Assembly: GCA_030737835.1 (NCBI GenBank)
Contig: CM060847.1
Location: 8,880,704-8,944,703, forward strand
DNA length: 64,000 nucleotides
Reading direction: 5' to 3'
From: Acorus gramineus
Lineage: Eukaryota > Streptophyta > Magnoliopsida > Acorales > Acoraceae
Shown here in pieces: positions 45,398 to 57,623 of the stretch. The notes below the pieces were generated by a model, which searched no databases, was not told the DNA's origin, and worked only from the letters and a program-made list of their open reading frames with translations. Numbering within the stretch: the stretch's first letter is position 1; the number at the start of each line of letters is the position of its first letter. Made by a program: the position numbers and the translations under genes.

Positions 45398-45967
45398 TAG
45401 GTTGGGAGTCGACAGGGGTGCATCGCGGCCGACACGGGGGGTCTATTGATTTTACATCTTGGATGGTCTTGATTGAGTGGATCCATTGGTCATGCGGTGG
45501 AGATGGTACTGCATTCGGGGAAAATGGTGGGACCCATGTGAGACCAAAAAGTCAGATGTAGTTGCCACCACCCACACTACTGTCTTTGGTTCGCATCGTT
45601 ACTTCCACCCTAGTGTTTGTTTGTGCACGATGTAAAATGGAAGGAAAGTAAAGGATAGCTAAAAAAATTTATTTTGCCAATAAAAAAAAATGATATTTTT
45701 GTCGAATAAGAAATAATAAAATAAGTTTGACATTTTTTTTCTATTTTGAATTTCTAGGAAATGAAGAAAAAGAAAACATGGTGTGTAAATCAGATTCTTC
45801 ACCCACCATGTTTTCAGTGAGTGGGGAGAACACGGATTGAAGTGCTAAGAAAGACAGGCAGAGTTTGAAATCTGATTGGGTGGTCTACTATAAGTCAACG
45901 TTGACAAGACTCACCACCATTTAAAAAAATTTAAAAAAACATGCAAATCTCTTTCTATAGCTGTGGG
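45398..45967. other. Intergenic; no gene seen
   Basis: Holds a palindromic AGTCAACGTTGAC near 45894; no bounded element. Confidence 0.4.
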
Positions 45968-46414
45968 TAGGGGTATTAAACGAGTTGAACAAATCGAGCT
46001 TTGATTTATTTAGACTTGATTCATTTAATATCAGGCTCGACTCATGCGTGGCTCCGTTCGGTACCGAGTTTAATTTTGTGTTTAAGCTCGGTTCATTTGA
46101 CTCGTAAAAAGCTCGATTAAAACTAACCAAGACTCAGCTCATGCTCATTTAACTAAAAAAACATTTATTTAGCATTTAAAACCATTTTTCACAAATCACA
46201 ACATCTTATACATGTGAAAATGATATAAACTCAGGCTCAGGCTCAACTCGAGTGTTTTGTTTCCCTCCTTTTATGTTAAGTAATGAGCTTGTATAGGTTC
46301 GGGCTCGGTTCGTTTACAAACCGAGTTTTAAAAAATGTTCAAGCTCGATCAAACGAGTCTGAATGAGCTTTAACCAAGTTGAGTCTAAGTTACTCAGCTC
46401 GTTTATCACTCCTT
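45968..46414. mobile_element. hAT-type MITE, relative of 9839-10265
   Basis: Ends TAGGGGTATTAAACGAG and, inverted, AAGGAGTGATAAACGAG, with GAGTTGA/CGAGCTT subterminal repeats shared with the MITE at 9839. Flanking 8-mers agree poorly (5 of 8), so this is an older copy. Confidence 0.7.
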
Positions 46415-46420
46415 GCGGTA

Positions 46421-46488
46421 GTTGAATTTGATGCTCTTTTCACTTTTCAAAGTTGTTGAATTTGATGCTCTTTTCACTTTTCAAAGTT
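46421..46488. repeat. 34-bp perfect tandem duplication
   Basis: GTTGAATTTGATGCTCTTTT...AAAGTT occurs at 46421-46454 and again at 46455-46488 without change. Confidence 0.9.
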
Positions 46489-46767
46489 GTAGGTGAAATT
46501 GAGAAGAAGAAAAAAATTAAGAAAAAAAGAAAAAGAAGGAGTATATTTTGGGAACATCTGGGCCTTCCAAAGCAAATCAGTATATTTCGAGATGCAACCC
46601 ACACAGTCCAGAAGACCCAGCCCAATATGTACATGGACTTCTGTCAGACATGAAATGATGAAATCGAACCAAATTGCAAAAATGTAACGTGCAGCCTAGT
46701 TGCCAGGCTCAAATGAAGTTCACGCATATTTTAATTTTTTTAATTATAATATATATATATATATTTT

Positions 46768-47160
46768 TATATTAAAAAAAATTCTTATAACATTTCATAA
46801 ACTACACAAAATCCATATCCTCTATCTTTTTCTGAAGTTCATATAACCTACTAAAAACATTTTTGTAAAACTAAATAACCTCTTTAGTTAAATTTTTATT
46901 GACAAGTAAAAAATATTATGTTTAGTTAACCTTGACTGAAAACACAGTATACAAAAAAAAAAAACCTACAATGTATTAAAAAAGCAAAAAATCTTCCATC
47001 AATGATGATTTTGTCCCTCTGGATAAGATTTATTCACATAATATTTTTTATCTATCAACGGAAGGTTAATTCAGAAGACTATTTGAATTTGCATATGTGT
47101 TCTCATGGGGTTATATGGATTTCAGACAGTTTACAAGCAGGTTATTTAAATTTTTTTCTT
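46768..47160. mobile_element. AT-rich long-inverted-repeat MITE, copy B
   Basis: Shares the core AAAACACAGTATACAAAAA, GCAAAAAATCTT and GATGATTTTGTCCC with copy A (28089). Inverted arms carry ATCCATAT / TTATATGGATTT motifs. Confidence 0.65.
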
Positions 47161-47299
47161 TATATATTTTATACAAATATAATCTAATTAATTGTATAGA
47201 TTCATTTATAAAAAATTTAAAAACAAAATATATATCGTTATAATGGGTGCAGGTGACTAAAAAGATATATGAGCTACAAATGGTGCTGTAAAAAAAATG

Positions 47300-47740
47300 C
47301 GTATTTTTTTTTTTTAAGGAAAAATAGATTTTTGTTATCCGATTTCATTTCTAATTTCGAATTACAAACTCCAAAAAGAGAGTGATTAGAATGCATTGGA
47401 AAGAAGTAAAACAAACAATATAAAACCATCGATTCCCTGGGTTACAAGAGGCATCCCCATAGTTATCCCATGACGCATATCCTCCCGCCTTTGAAGTTCA
47501 CCTCTTCCGCTTTTGCAACGAAGAAGCCCCAATCCCAAATGCATCCTTGAAACACGTTTCACATGTTCTCTTTGTATACCATTGCACCTTGAAAGATAGC
47601 CTTATTTTGCATCCGTCAAATTATCCACGTCCCCACCGGTACGATAGACTGCCCAATCATGAAACGAGCCAACTAAAAGAACGGCCCATGACGTAAAGCC
47701 CGACATCGCTCGGTCTACATTTCTCGTGCAAAAGTCCAAG
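47300..47740 (-). mobile_element. LINE 3' remnant, minus strand
   Basis: Minus-strand frame reads WII, a stop, then RMQNKAIFQGAMVYKENM, resembling the I-W-.-RN-.I-F-G tail of plant LINE ORF2, with stops. A poly-T run at about 47306-47316 on the plus strand would be its poly-A tail. Heavily decayed. Confidence 0.45.
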
Positions 47741-47966
47741 TATCTCGATCCATCCAATTCTCGTGCAAATATTTATATAGATGTAAATATAAAATGGAAA
47801 AAGATATGTTCAACTTCTTGTACAATTTCAATAATAATTTATATTATTTTTTTTCGGTCCATTACATAAAGCCCAACGTATCTCGATCCATCCAATTCTC
47901 GTGCAAATATTTATATAGATGTAAATATAAAATGGAAAAAGATATGTTCAACTTCTTGTACAATTT
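47741..47966. repeat. 88-bp direct repeat, offset 138
   Basis: TATCTCGATCCATCCAATTC and the following sequence through GTACAATTTCAAT are duplicated at 47741-47828 and 47879-47966. Between them, CCATTACATAAAGCCCAACG mirrors the sequence just before the first copy, so the duplicated unit is the whole 138 bases. Confidence 0.85.
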
Positions 47967-49180
47967 CAATGTAGTCTGTATCAATTTTTTTTTTAATCAT
48001 GTACTCTTCTATTGAAGTATGTGTTATTATAGGAAATGAAGCATATATTAAGATACATTAGTATATTTTTATCGTGTTGAAATAATGATTATTTTTTTTG
48101 CATCATATGCTATGATAGAATCACATACACTGATACATAATGATAACACGATATATATTACGTTATCATATCATGTAGGGCTGCAAAACAAACTGAGTGT
48201 ATCAATGTTAAAAAAAAAAACATGACGATCGAACTGACACACTCAATTCATTGATTTTTCAGTTATTTATATAGTTTTAACCCGGTATATGAAATCTCGT
48301 ATATACTCAAATAGAGGAGCATATATTATATTAGAAAAATGTAACAAGGTAAGCATTCAAATTTTTCATACATATCATTGTTTATTATAAAAAAAAATGT
48401 ATTTAATTTAATGGAAAAATATAAATACCATCAAAAAATTCCAAATGTGTTGCGGTAATGTACGAAGCAACTTCTAAAAATATTTTGTAAAAAGTAACAA
48501 GTCTCATTTAACAAAACATGCAAAATAATAGAGCGATGATATATTCAACCTGTTTTGCAGCCCTTTGCACTATCATAATAGATGAGCTATATCGTAATAC
48601 ATGAATGTTAAATATTTTTTTTAAAGAAACAATGCATTATTGTATATGAATATATATCTTCATTTTGTATTATAGTATATAGTTCAACAGGCTATCATTT
48701 ATTTAAAAAAAAAAAAATTATTGTGAGTCGCGAAAAAATATTTTTTTTCTTTTTCAGGAGGACTAGGAGCCTCCAAGGTTGGTTGTGGTCCTTGTGGAGT
48801 TGATTTAGAAAATTGAGTCACATTTTCTAAAATTAATTAAGTGCATGCTTATTGATGATCATAAACTAATTTTTATTATGAAAAAAGATTGTGTCGTGTA
48901 TCATGCATTTTATAAAAAGTTAGATTTCGTGTGTTCGCATCAATTCTTTGTTACATAAAGTGAGGAAGGGATATTGTCATATTGATGATGCCTTGCACCA
49001 TATCTCTATTGTTGTCATAAAAAAATTTACAAGAAAGACAAGATGCTTGTTTTACAGTTTCAAAAGAAGATCCGGTCATTGTTTTAAAATTCAACTTTTG
49101 GTGTCACAAGCGGAAACTAAGAAAAATATTAGGTATAATAATTCATGTAAATTTTTTTTAAAATTTTTTAACATATTTTA
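47967..49180. other. Intergenic AT-rich DNA
   Basis: No gene or bounded element recognised. Confidence 0.45.
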
Positions 49181-49692
49181 AAGAAAAAAAAATCCAAACA
49201 ACCCCTTGTAAACTGTTCTGAAATTCATATAATCATTTGAAAATATCTATGTAAATTTAAATAGTCTATTAATCAAATTTTCGTCGACGTATTAGAATTT
49301 TTCTGCTAATATTTTTTTTGGTTAATCCTAATTGAAAATATGCTATACCAAAAATTCTCTATAATGTGTTAAAAATACAAAAAATCATCTATAAATGACG
49401 ATTTTACCTCTCCATCTAGGATTTTATAATTATCCTGAGAGTTAAAATTTTTATTTACAGAAGATTTTTTGTATTTTTAACAAATTGTATGGAGCTTTTG
49501 ATATACTGAGTTTTTAGTCAGTGTTAACAAAACGAAATATATATATAATATTCCTTATTTATCAACAAAAGTTTAACTTAGAGAGTTAAATGAATTTATA
49601 TAGGTGTTTTTAGAGGGTTATGTAGAGTTTAAAAAAAATCAAGGGTTATATAGAGTTTAGGCAGTTTACAATGGATTATTTGAATTTCTCCC
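49181..49692. mobile_element. AT-rich long-inverted-repeat MITE, copy C
   Basis: Left arm AATCCAAACAACCCCTTGTA, right arm inverted AATCCATTGTAAACTGCC-like. The core shares AAATCATCTATAAATGACGA with copies A and B. Confidence 0.65.
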
Positions 49693-50282
49693 TGTTTTAA
49701 ATTGTGTGTGTATATACATATGCATATTAAAAACAATATCTTACATAAATAAAATTTATAATCAACGGACAGATGTAAAAAGAATACATGCATGTTTGTG
49801 TGCTGATACACATTGAAATTAAATAATATAATTTTTAGTGGTATTTTTGTATTATTTAATCAAAGTTATTTACTTGAATATTGCCATCATCATCCACTAC
49901 CGCCAACTTATCATTGACGTGATCGAAATTGCTTTCTGTTACATCAATGACATTTGCTGATATTGATATCAATGTGAATACTTTTATTAAACATTGGATT
50001 TTTTAAATCAATGTATATTCTTCTACTTTTATGTATAATTAATTCAGTTTTCTTTCACTCTGCTAACTTATACATGGGTATTTTTATGTCACATCTTGAA
50101 ATCGAACATTATGATAGAATATTTACATGCATATGCATGCATGTGATGCACTATTATAAATTGGGCACCACTCACTGTCACCCCTAGTCCATTTAGTAAA
50201 CGACCCTGTTGTTTAACCATTTGAAAAACCTGTTGGGATCAAATTTGCAACAGAAAAATATATATATAAAGATAAAAGAATT

Positions 50283-50285
<3 letters not shown>

Positions 50286-50355
<70 letters not shown>
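50286..50355. repeat. (TA)n(GA)n microsatellite
   Basis: About 38 bases of TA repeats followed by about 30 bases of GA repeats. Confidence 0.95.
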
Positions 50356-50356
<1 letters not shown>

Positions 50357-53300
50357 AGATATACATGATTTTCCAAAAATATACTTCAGCTCAACAAGAT
50401 AACAGAGAGTACACTTTTACTAGAGATTTAATAAAATAACCCTGGATCTAAAATCCTGTAAAATTAACATTACTTCGCTTTATAATTAAAACATTAGATA
50501 TTCCAAGGAATGAACAAATGGTGGTTTACTTTAAAAACAACAAATGTGGTCATTTATACATTTTAAAAAAATTTCTACCAACCAATTGTTTTGTTACTTT
50601 GAATTTTCATTTAAACCACGACCTTAAAAAAAGGAGCAGTGAAGCTAATCAAGGATTTTGGATACTTTATGCGACAAATAGATAATCTTGGGGAAAGCAT
50701 GTGATAAAAAAAAATCACTTTAATATATTAAAAATACCATCTTTTAAATTTTAACATTTACTAATAAAAACCTATGTGAGACAAGCTTCATACCAACACA
50801 AGAATTTATTGGATCATCAATTTAGAAGATATCATCATTTACTCAAGATCATCATAGAATTACAAGATTTTCATTATAGGTATCTGAAGGGAACAAAAAA
50901 ATATCATCTCAATTAATGGTGTCATTAGAGGGGTGACTAGGCATTTATTGAGATTGAAATACATATTCATATCCATCTCCATAAATCTCTCGATTCTAGT
51001 AATTATATTCAAATGGATGCACATTCTCAATATGAAAGAGTGCATAAATTCAAATTCATTCCCCTAAACCATTATAAATACAAAAAAAAAAAAAAGGTAA
51101 ACAAAAGAATATCCAAAGACAGAAATCGAAATCTTCTTTTGTTTTGTTGGTCTATCCTCTGAACTTCGACATGATCCCTCCTCGACTGTGGTGTACCAAC
51201 CATGAAAAAATCGGCCCCATAGTATTTGAGATTGAAACACAAATATTCTAGTAATCTCACATTCCAAAAGCTGAATGTGTTGCCACAAACTCATTGAGTT
51301 AACATGTGGATTTTAAAAAATAATCATGAAAATTTGTTTAGATCCATATTTAGGAACTCTTTATTTTTTAATTGCAAAATATGTCAAAAATGCAACCTTT
51401 CCAAGACCTTTCTTATATATATATCGGAGGGATTTCTTGATCTTATGGTTAAGTTGGAAAGACTACTTCTATCTATTTGTTCCTTCCCACATAATTTTTT
51501 TTTTAAATTTTTGCTAACGAACGGATGGATAAGTCAGTGTTAAACTTAAATCTAAGACCTACTCTTTACAAATAAATCCTGAATTGTTATGCTATGACTA
51601 TAACCACTGTGATCTTTTAAGACTTGCATCAATGTTAAGGAACTGAACATTGTCTTTTCTCAGTTTCTATGTCAAAGAAGGAGAGATTTGGAAGCCACTC
51701 ATAAGATCTGGGGTGACGTGGCCAAGGTGGCGTTTTCATCATATCTTTAAGGAGATCTTTTATACATTCTTAAGTCAACATTTAGGGTTTCAGTTCATTA
51801 TAAGTAGTTAGAGAGAACCCCTACATAATGATGCATAGATTACATAGATACCTCCCATCACAACAGTACGTCTTTGAGGTGGACCTCACTATTCTCCCCT
51901 CCTTGTGTGCAGTGTGTGTTTGTATATGATATATAATTAATCAAGGTGAAACAGATTAATGTGTGCTTTGGCTTTGGCTTATGAAACTTGTATATATAAT
52001 TTAATCTAATCCACAATGTAACTATATATATAACATACAAGTAGAAGCCAAACCGAGCTTCTCATCCATGCACATGCACATGCACATGCACGTAGGTTAA
52101 AAACTATTACTATCTGGTAGTATAAATAAAGAAAGCATCAAATTAAGTTAATGACACTTGTTTGTATTAAATTAATATGGTATTCATTCCCTTGTATTAA
52201 GCTTGGCCTATCGATATAGAAGGAGACATCAAAACTACTCACTCATCTTTCGCTGTTTGCTTTTGACATTGACGTGAGAAAAGCACAAACCTATATTGTT
52301 GATGATTTCATGATATTTTAATTTGGAAAGGGTTATATATACTAATATACCAAGGTGTGGTCAAATGAAGCTTTGAATAGTGTGGTTCCTCTGCCTCCGT
52401 GTGTGTGTTTGTGTGTACACCTTAAAAAAACCTAATCATTAGATGATGTAGTGTGCTGGTAGAATACTTATGCCTTTATTAGTGATGCAAATTATGGATT
52501 CCAGGAGGGACTCTTTTTTTATAGTTTCGTGTATTATTTAAGGATAATGGTATGTATATCTTATTTTTTAGCTCCAATTGTAATTTACACGTATTTTGAA
52601 TTTTTAAAAAATAATATACTTTATCTAATAAGGTATATATTTTTATAAAAAAATGAAACATATACTTTAATAAAATATATTAATAAATTTATAGAAAATG
52701 TGAAAATTTTTTATCAAAGCATACGTACACCTCGTTAATTAATGTAACAACAGTTATTTTTTCAATATGAACGATGATAGCAGGCTGTCTTGAAAAAAAA
52801 AAAAAAAGGCTAAAAGGATCACCTGATTTTCTTTTGTGATATACAAAAAAAGAAAAATAATGGAGCTCATGTAACTACAAAGTAAAAAAAATAGAATGGA
52901 GCTCATATAACTACAAAGTATACACTATGAAAGACAAAGATAAAATTGAGTGACAGAAATGTTTCTTTTTAAAAAACAATGAGAATCTAAATATATATTT
53001 ATTAATTTTTTTCTATGCGAAAATAATAACGAATCATTTGAACATCTTTTAAAAAATAAAGGGGAAATGGATTAGGGTGTACGTGGTCCCTAAGGCAATG
53101 AAAAATTTATTTTTAAGGCCCCTTAGCTGGATGTTTTTTGAAAATATCAAAAATGTCTGTGACACAATTATTTTAGTATACTATTAACACTTTTCAGTAT
53201 ATTGTTAAGTATCTTCAGTACAATGTTAACACTCCCTAATACATTGTTAACCTTTGCATAGATTAATGCCCTCCCCTCAATTATTTCAATACACTATAAA

Positions 53301-53976
53301 CACTCATCAGAATATTGTTAAGTACTGTTAGCACTCTCTAATATATTGTTAACCTTCACATAATTGGACGAGAACATTTTGAAAAAACATTGCATCAGAG
53401 GGATCTAAATATAATTTTTAACCTAAAAAACTTAAAAAAAATTCAAGGTCTTTAAAAATAATATATGGGTGATCACATGGTTCAATAATTAATTTTTTTT
53501 AAAATAAAAGATGATAAATAAGATCATATTTTTGTAAATCATTATTTTGATACACATTGATAAAAATTAAACCCAACATATACGCGATCGAGTTTCTCCA
53601 CCTGAACAAATTTTTTACTTTCATTCATATAAAATTACACTTAAAAACAGCCTTACACGCCACGTTAAGTTAATTATGTCATATTGTACCGTAATTCAAA
53701 ATTATCTATCATTCAAACAGTGCTGTTTCTAAAACAGTTTGACAAGTCCCCAACTTCTGGTAAATAAAACCATGGTGCAGTTGATGACTTGATGTTGAGT
53801 CAATATGAATAACAGTAGACAGATTGATTTGCTTCAATTAATATATATTTCATTGGAAAACCAAAATTCTTCTACCGAACACCTGCATGTCTGGCTCTAT
53901 GAGAGAGAAAGGCACTTATAATGGGAGCTGTGGAGGCGGTTAGGTAATTATATTGTTTGACATTAATATATATATT
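50356..53976. other. Intergenic; no gene recognised
   Basis: Contains CATGCA repeats near 52065-52090, a duplicated GGAGCTCAT-AACTACAAAGTA near 52862-52921, and at 53150-53370 seven or more degenerate copies of a unit near AGTATATTGTTAAC. Short open frames match nothing known. Confidence 0.45.
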
Positions 53977-54250
53977 TTATTAAAATAAATTCATGTAACT
54001 CTGCCATTTTTGTAAAATTTATATAACCTTTTAAAATACTTATATAAATTTAAATAATTTTTTAAATTAAATTTTTGTTAACAAGTAAGAAATATTTTGC
54101 TGTTTGGAACGAAAACATAATATAATAAAATCTTTCTACATTATGTTAAAAATGTAAAAAATTAATTATAAATAATAATTTTTACTATTCATATAATTGT
54201 TATTATTTATATGTGTATTTTAAAGGAAGTGGTTATTTAGATACTTCTCA
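53977..54250. mobile_element. AT-rich MITE family, shortened copy D
   Basis: Left arm AAATAAATTCATGTAACTCT and internal GTTAAAAATGTAAAAAATTA match copies A-C. The copy is internally shortened and worn. Confidence 0.5.
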
Positions 54251-56540
54251 ATACCGTGACTCATTACAACAAATTAGTGCAGAATATAAAAAAACGCATA
54301 TATTTAATTTAATATAATTATATACATATTTACATACAACAAATTAATGGACCTAGAAGAAAAGCAAACAAATAATTGCATTATGCAAGTTTTTTTTTTT
54401 TTTTAAAAAAAAAAACTTCCACGGATCCTAGGTTGATATATCACGAGGGATCATGTCCCCACTTCAGGTTGTCCTCGTGGACTGACTGTCTGGTTTATTA
54501 TTACAGTTCTCATAGGTTATTATTGTATTTATTTATATATACATATGCAATAATTGCATAGGTTCATATATAATGTTGTGGTTAATACAGAGACATGTAA
54601 GCTAACCTGAAGTCTAAAGTCTGCCTGAGCCTTTGTGTTGCTTCCGTCCAAAACGGTTGATTGATAGATTGGACGGTTTGGATTGACTTGCATGTGCTCC
54701 TGTCTTTTTTCCTTTTTTTTAACACTCCTTTCTTCTCTGGGTATTGATCAGGGACTTGTGTGATGTGGGGGGTCATGCATGAACGGGTCCTTAATTAGGT
54801 TATCCAACAACTGTTGTTTGGTCGTTTTGAGGTCAGATTCTATCTAAATCAAATGGTACAATTTATAAATTAAATTATATAGTTATTTATTAAATATATG
54901 TGATATTAATCAAACTGAGATTTAACTGAATTCAATAAAAAAATAACATTTATATTCAATAATTAATTGTGTAGTTTTATAAACTCTGTATTTCGGTGCT
55001 GATCGAAGTCAATCCTGTTTGAATTTGGACTTGGTTGTCTCTCTTTTATTATACGGTTAATTTTTTTTTTTTTAAAAAAAATTAGTACAGTAGTCCACCA
55101 CGTGGATTTTTTAATCCTCTTTAATTTAATTTTTATTATGCGGGATATAATGCTCGCGTTTTTACCCCTTTTATTGAGAATATATATCATGCTCAAAAGA
55201 TCAAATCGTAGGGCGTTCAAAAAAAAATGTTTTTATTCTTTTATTGAGAGAGAACAGAATCATCATATCATCATATGAAATGCATTGAATCCAGTAAACT
55301 CTACCATGTGAAGAAAGATTTTGATTCAATGCATGATCACTGTTCCTAGCTAAGAAACTGCTTTTTAATTAAACTAATCTTTTCTAAAATAATATTATAC
55401 GTTACCAAATCACCAAGTAAAACCTAGCACTAATAAAATAAAATAAAATAAAATAATTTCATGATCAAACCCTTTAATCACAATGAATTTTATAATAAAA
55501 TAAATAGAATAAAATAGAATAAATTAAATGGACCCACTCACATTCCTGTAACACATCAAATGATATGATATATCAATAAATTTCACTAATGAAATAAAAT
55601 TAAAATATAATAATTCGTTGATAACAATAGTTATCTAAAAATAATTTAAAGTGTGTATTAAAATTATAAATTTTCTAAAATTTAATAAGATTTGTTGAAT
55701 ATGTAATTTATATTTTTTAATTAATTTTTAGAGAACATGTGATATATAAAATATATAAATTTTATCATCTGTGCAGAATTTTAAGATGAGATAAAAGATA
55801 ATAGTTTATGATAAAAATGAATTTTATTTATTTTATATATTCTGATTATTTATACAAAGTGACATATATTTTTGTTAAAGATAAATAAAATACATAGAAT
55901 TTTCATTTATTTTACATTTTCAAATGATTCTGTTTATAATTTTATTTTTTTAATTAAATAAATTATTTGTTAAAAAAATAAAAATACGTGTAAACTGTGA
56001 CTCACATTTTCCTTTTAAGAAACATGTAATGTGAAAATTTTACAGGGGCATGACAGGTAATCGAGCCAAAGAGCATGGTACATTGTATACTACACTCCAT
56101 GAAAGCGCCTTTCATTTCTGTTCCCTATCAATCAATCAATCAACCCAACCTAAAAAAAGTGACCTTTTTTAAAAAAAAAATTAAAACTAACTTTTTATAT
56201 ATAATAAATTTAATTGAAGTTTTTTTTTTATTAAAACCTTCAAGTTCGTACGGAGGGATTTGTTTTTTTAATCTTTGGTACAACAAGAGCTAATTAGAAC
56301 TTTATTTAACACTTTAAAACTTTAATTAAACTATGTTTAATCGCTTCACAAAAGCGTATCACCTCCTACGTTAATTAAAACAACGACATCTTGCATGGAA
56401 GAAAAGATTAGCTTGTCCAATGTGAGTCCACCACAAATCAGACGGCTGATATACGCCAGCGTGTCCGAAGGGCAAGGGCAGTTTCGTCATCCACTGAAAA
56501 CAGTACTAGCTCCGTTTCGTCAAAAACCGGTCAAATCATG
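54251..56540. other. Intergenic, upstream of KNOX gene
   Basis: Very AT-rich with A- and T-runs and AATAA repeats near 55430-55530. No gene or bounded element seen. Confidence 0.45.
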
Positions 56541-56543
56541 CGA

Positions 56544-56730
56544 ACTATAAGAGAAGGGTGTAGAGAATAGCAATAAAGCATGGTCTCCCCCCTCTCTCTC
56601 TCTCTCTCTCTCTGCGTCTCTTCGAAGAGCACTATCAGTTCATCTTCATTTGTTGTAAAAAAAAAAAAAAAAAAAAAAAAATTCGATTTTAATATCTTTT
56701 TGAAAAAGGGGAGATACGTAATTGTAAGAG
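56544..56730 (+). promoter_or_regulatory. KNOX core promoter and 5' UTR
   Basis: TATAAG at 56546-56551 is followed by a CT microsatellite (56592-56613) and a run of 24 A (56658-56681), then the KNOX ATG at 56731 in context AGAGATGGA. An upstream ATG at 56580 opens a 117-codon frame that overlaps the KNOX start in another frame; it matters only if transcription starts before it. Confidence 0.5.
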
Positions 56731-57546
56731 ATGGAGGAGATATACGGCCTTCAGGAGGCCGTGGGCTTCGCCGGCGGTCAGTCGGAGATGCCAAACGCGG
56801 CGGAGGGACTCGTGTCGCCGACGGAGCTTCAAAGCATGATCGCCGCCGCGCAGGTGTTCCGCGGCAGGATCCCGATCTTCGGATCCGAGCCGTCGTTTTC
56901 GGCCCCGGTCGAATCCACGACGACGGCGGATGATGAGATGCCGGAGACGATCAAGGCGAAGATCGCATCGCATCCCCGGTATCCGAGCCTGCTCGAGGCG
57001 TACATTGAATGTCAGAAGGTATTGAAAAAAGAATTGGCGGGTCGAAATAATGATAAATGCAAAAAGCGCGCGAAATATAAGTTTTCATTTTATGATCGAA
57101 AGCGCGCACTTTCAGAAACATCGACTATGGATTTTGAATTTTGTTTGGGTTTTATTGTAATTGTATATATATGTATATATACACAGGTGGGAGCGCCTCC
57201 GGAGATCGCGTCGTTCTTGGAAGAGATACGTAGAGAGAGCGATGCGTTGAAGCGAAGTCTCGTTCCGAGTCGTATAGGAGCTGATCCGGAGCTCGACGAG
57301 TTCATGGTCTCTCTCTCTCTCTCTCTTTCTCTGTATGTGTGTGCGTGTGTGTGTTTTTGGGGGGGTTTTGATTGATTTTATGGTGGTGGGGGATATATAT
57401 ACTATGGTAGGAGATGTACTGCGACGTGTTGGTGAAGTACAAATCGGATCTGGTGAGGCCGTTCGATGAGGCGACGTCGTTCTTGAACAACATAGAAGTC
57501 CAGCTCGGGAACCTCTGCAAGGGCTCCTCCAGAACCTGTGCTTCCG
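56731..57546 (+). CDS. KNAT6: Class I KNOX homeobox gene, first three exons (KNAT2/6-like)
   Basis: TALE homeodomain transcription factor of the shoot meristem. Three exons: 56731-57018 (96 codons), 57187-57306 (40), 57411-57546 (45 plus one base), ending at a gtacac donor. KNOX1 domain about 72-115 (ETIKAKIASHPRYPSLLEAY, then VGAPPEIASFLEEI). KNOX2 about 128-172 (DPELDEFM, then EMYCDVLVKYKSDL and RPFDEATSFL). The IASFLEEIRRES and VKYKSDL-RPFDEAT wording is typical of KNAT2/KNAT6, not of STM or BP types. The short N-terminus beginning MEEIYGL resembles monocot members. The ELK and homeodomain exons are not found in 57547-64000, so intron 3 exceeds 6.4 kb and the gene continues off the right edge. 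Nothing suggests a broken frame. Confidence 0.94.
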
Positions 57547-57556
57547 GTACACACAT

Positions 57557-57561
57557 ATATG

Positions 57562-57622
<61 letters not shown>
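57557..57622. repeat. Compound CT/TA/TG microsatellite in KNOX intron 3
   Basis: (CT)n, (TA)n and (TG)n blocks follow each other, 10 bases after the exon 3 donor. A CT run also starts directly at the exon 2 donor (57307-57330). Confidence 0.95.

Positions 57623-57623
<1 letters not shown>

Noticed and set aside
56689-56973. 94-codon minus-strand Arg-rich frame
   Set aside because: Antisense of KNOX exon 1.
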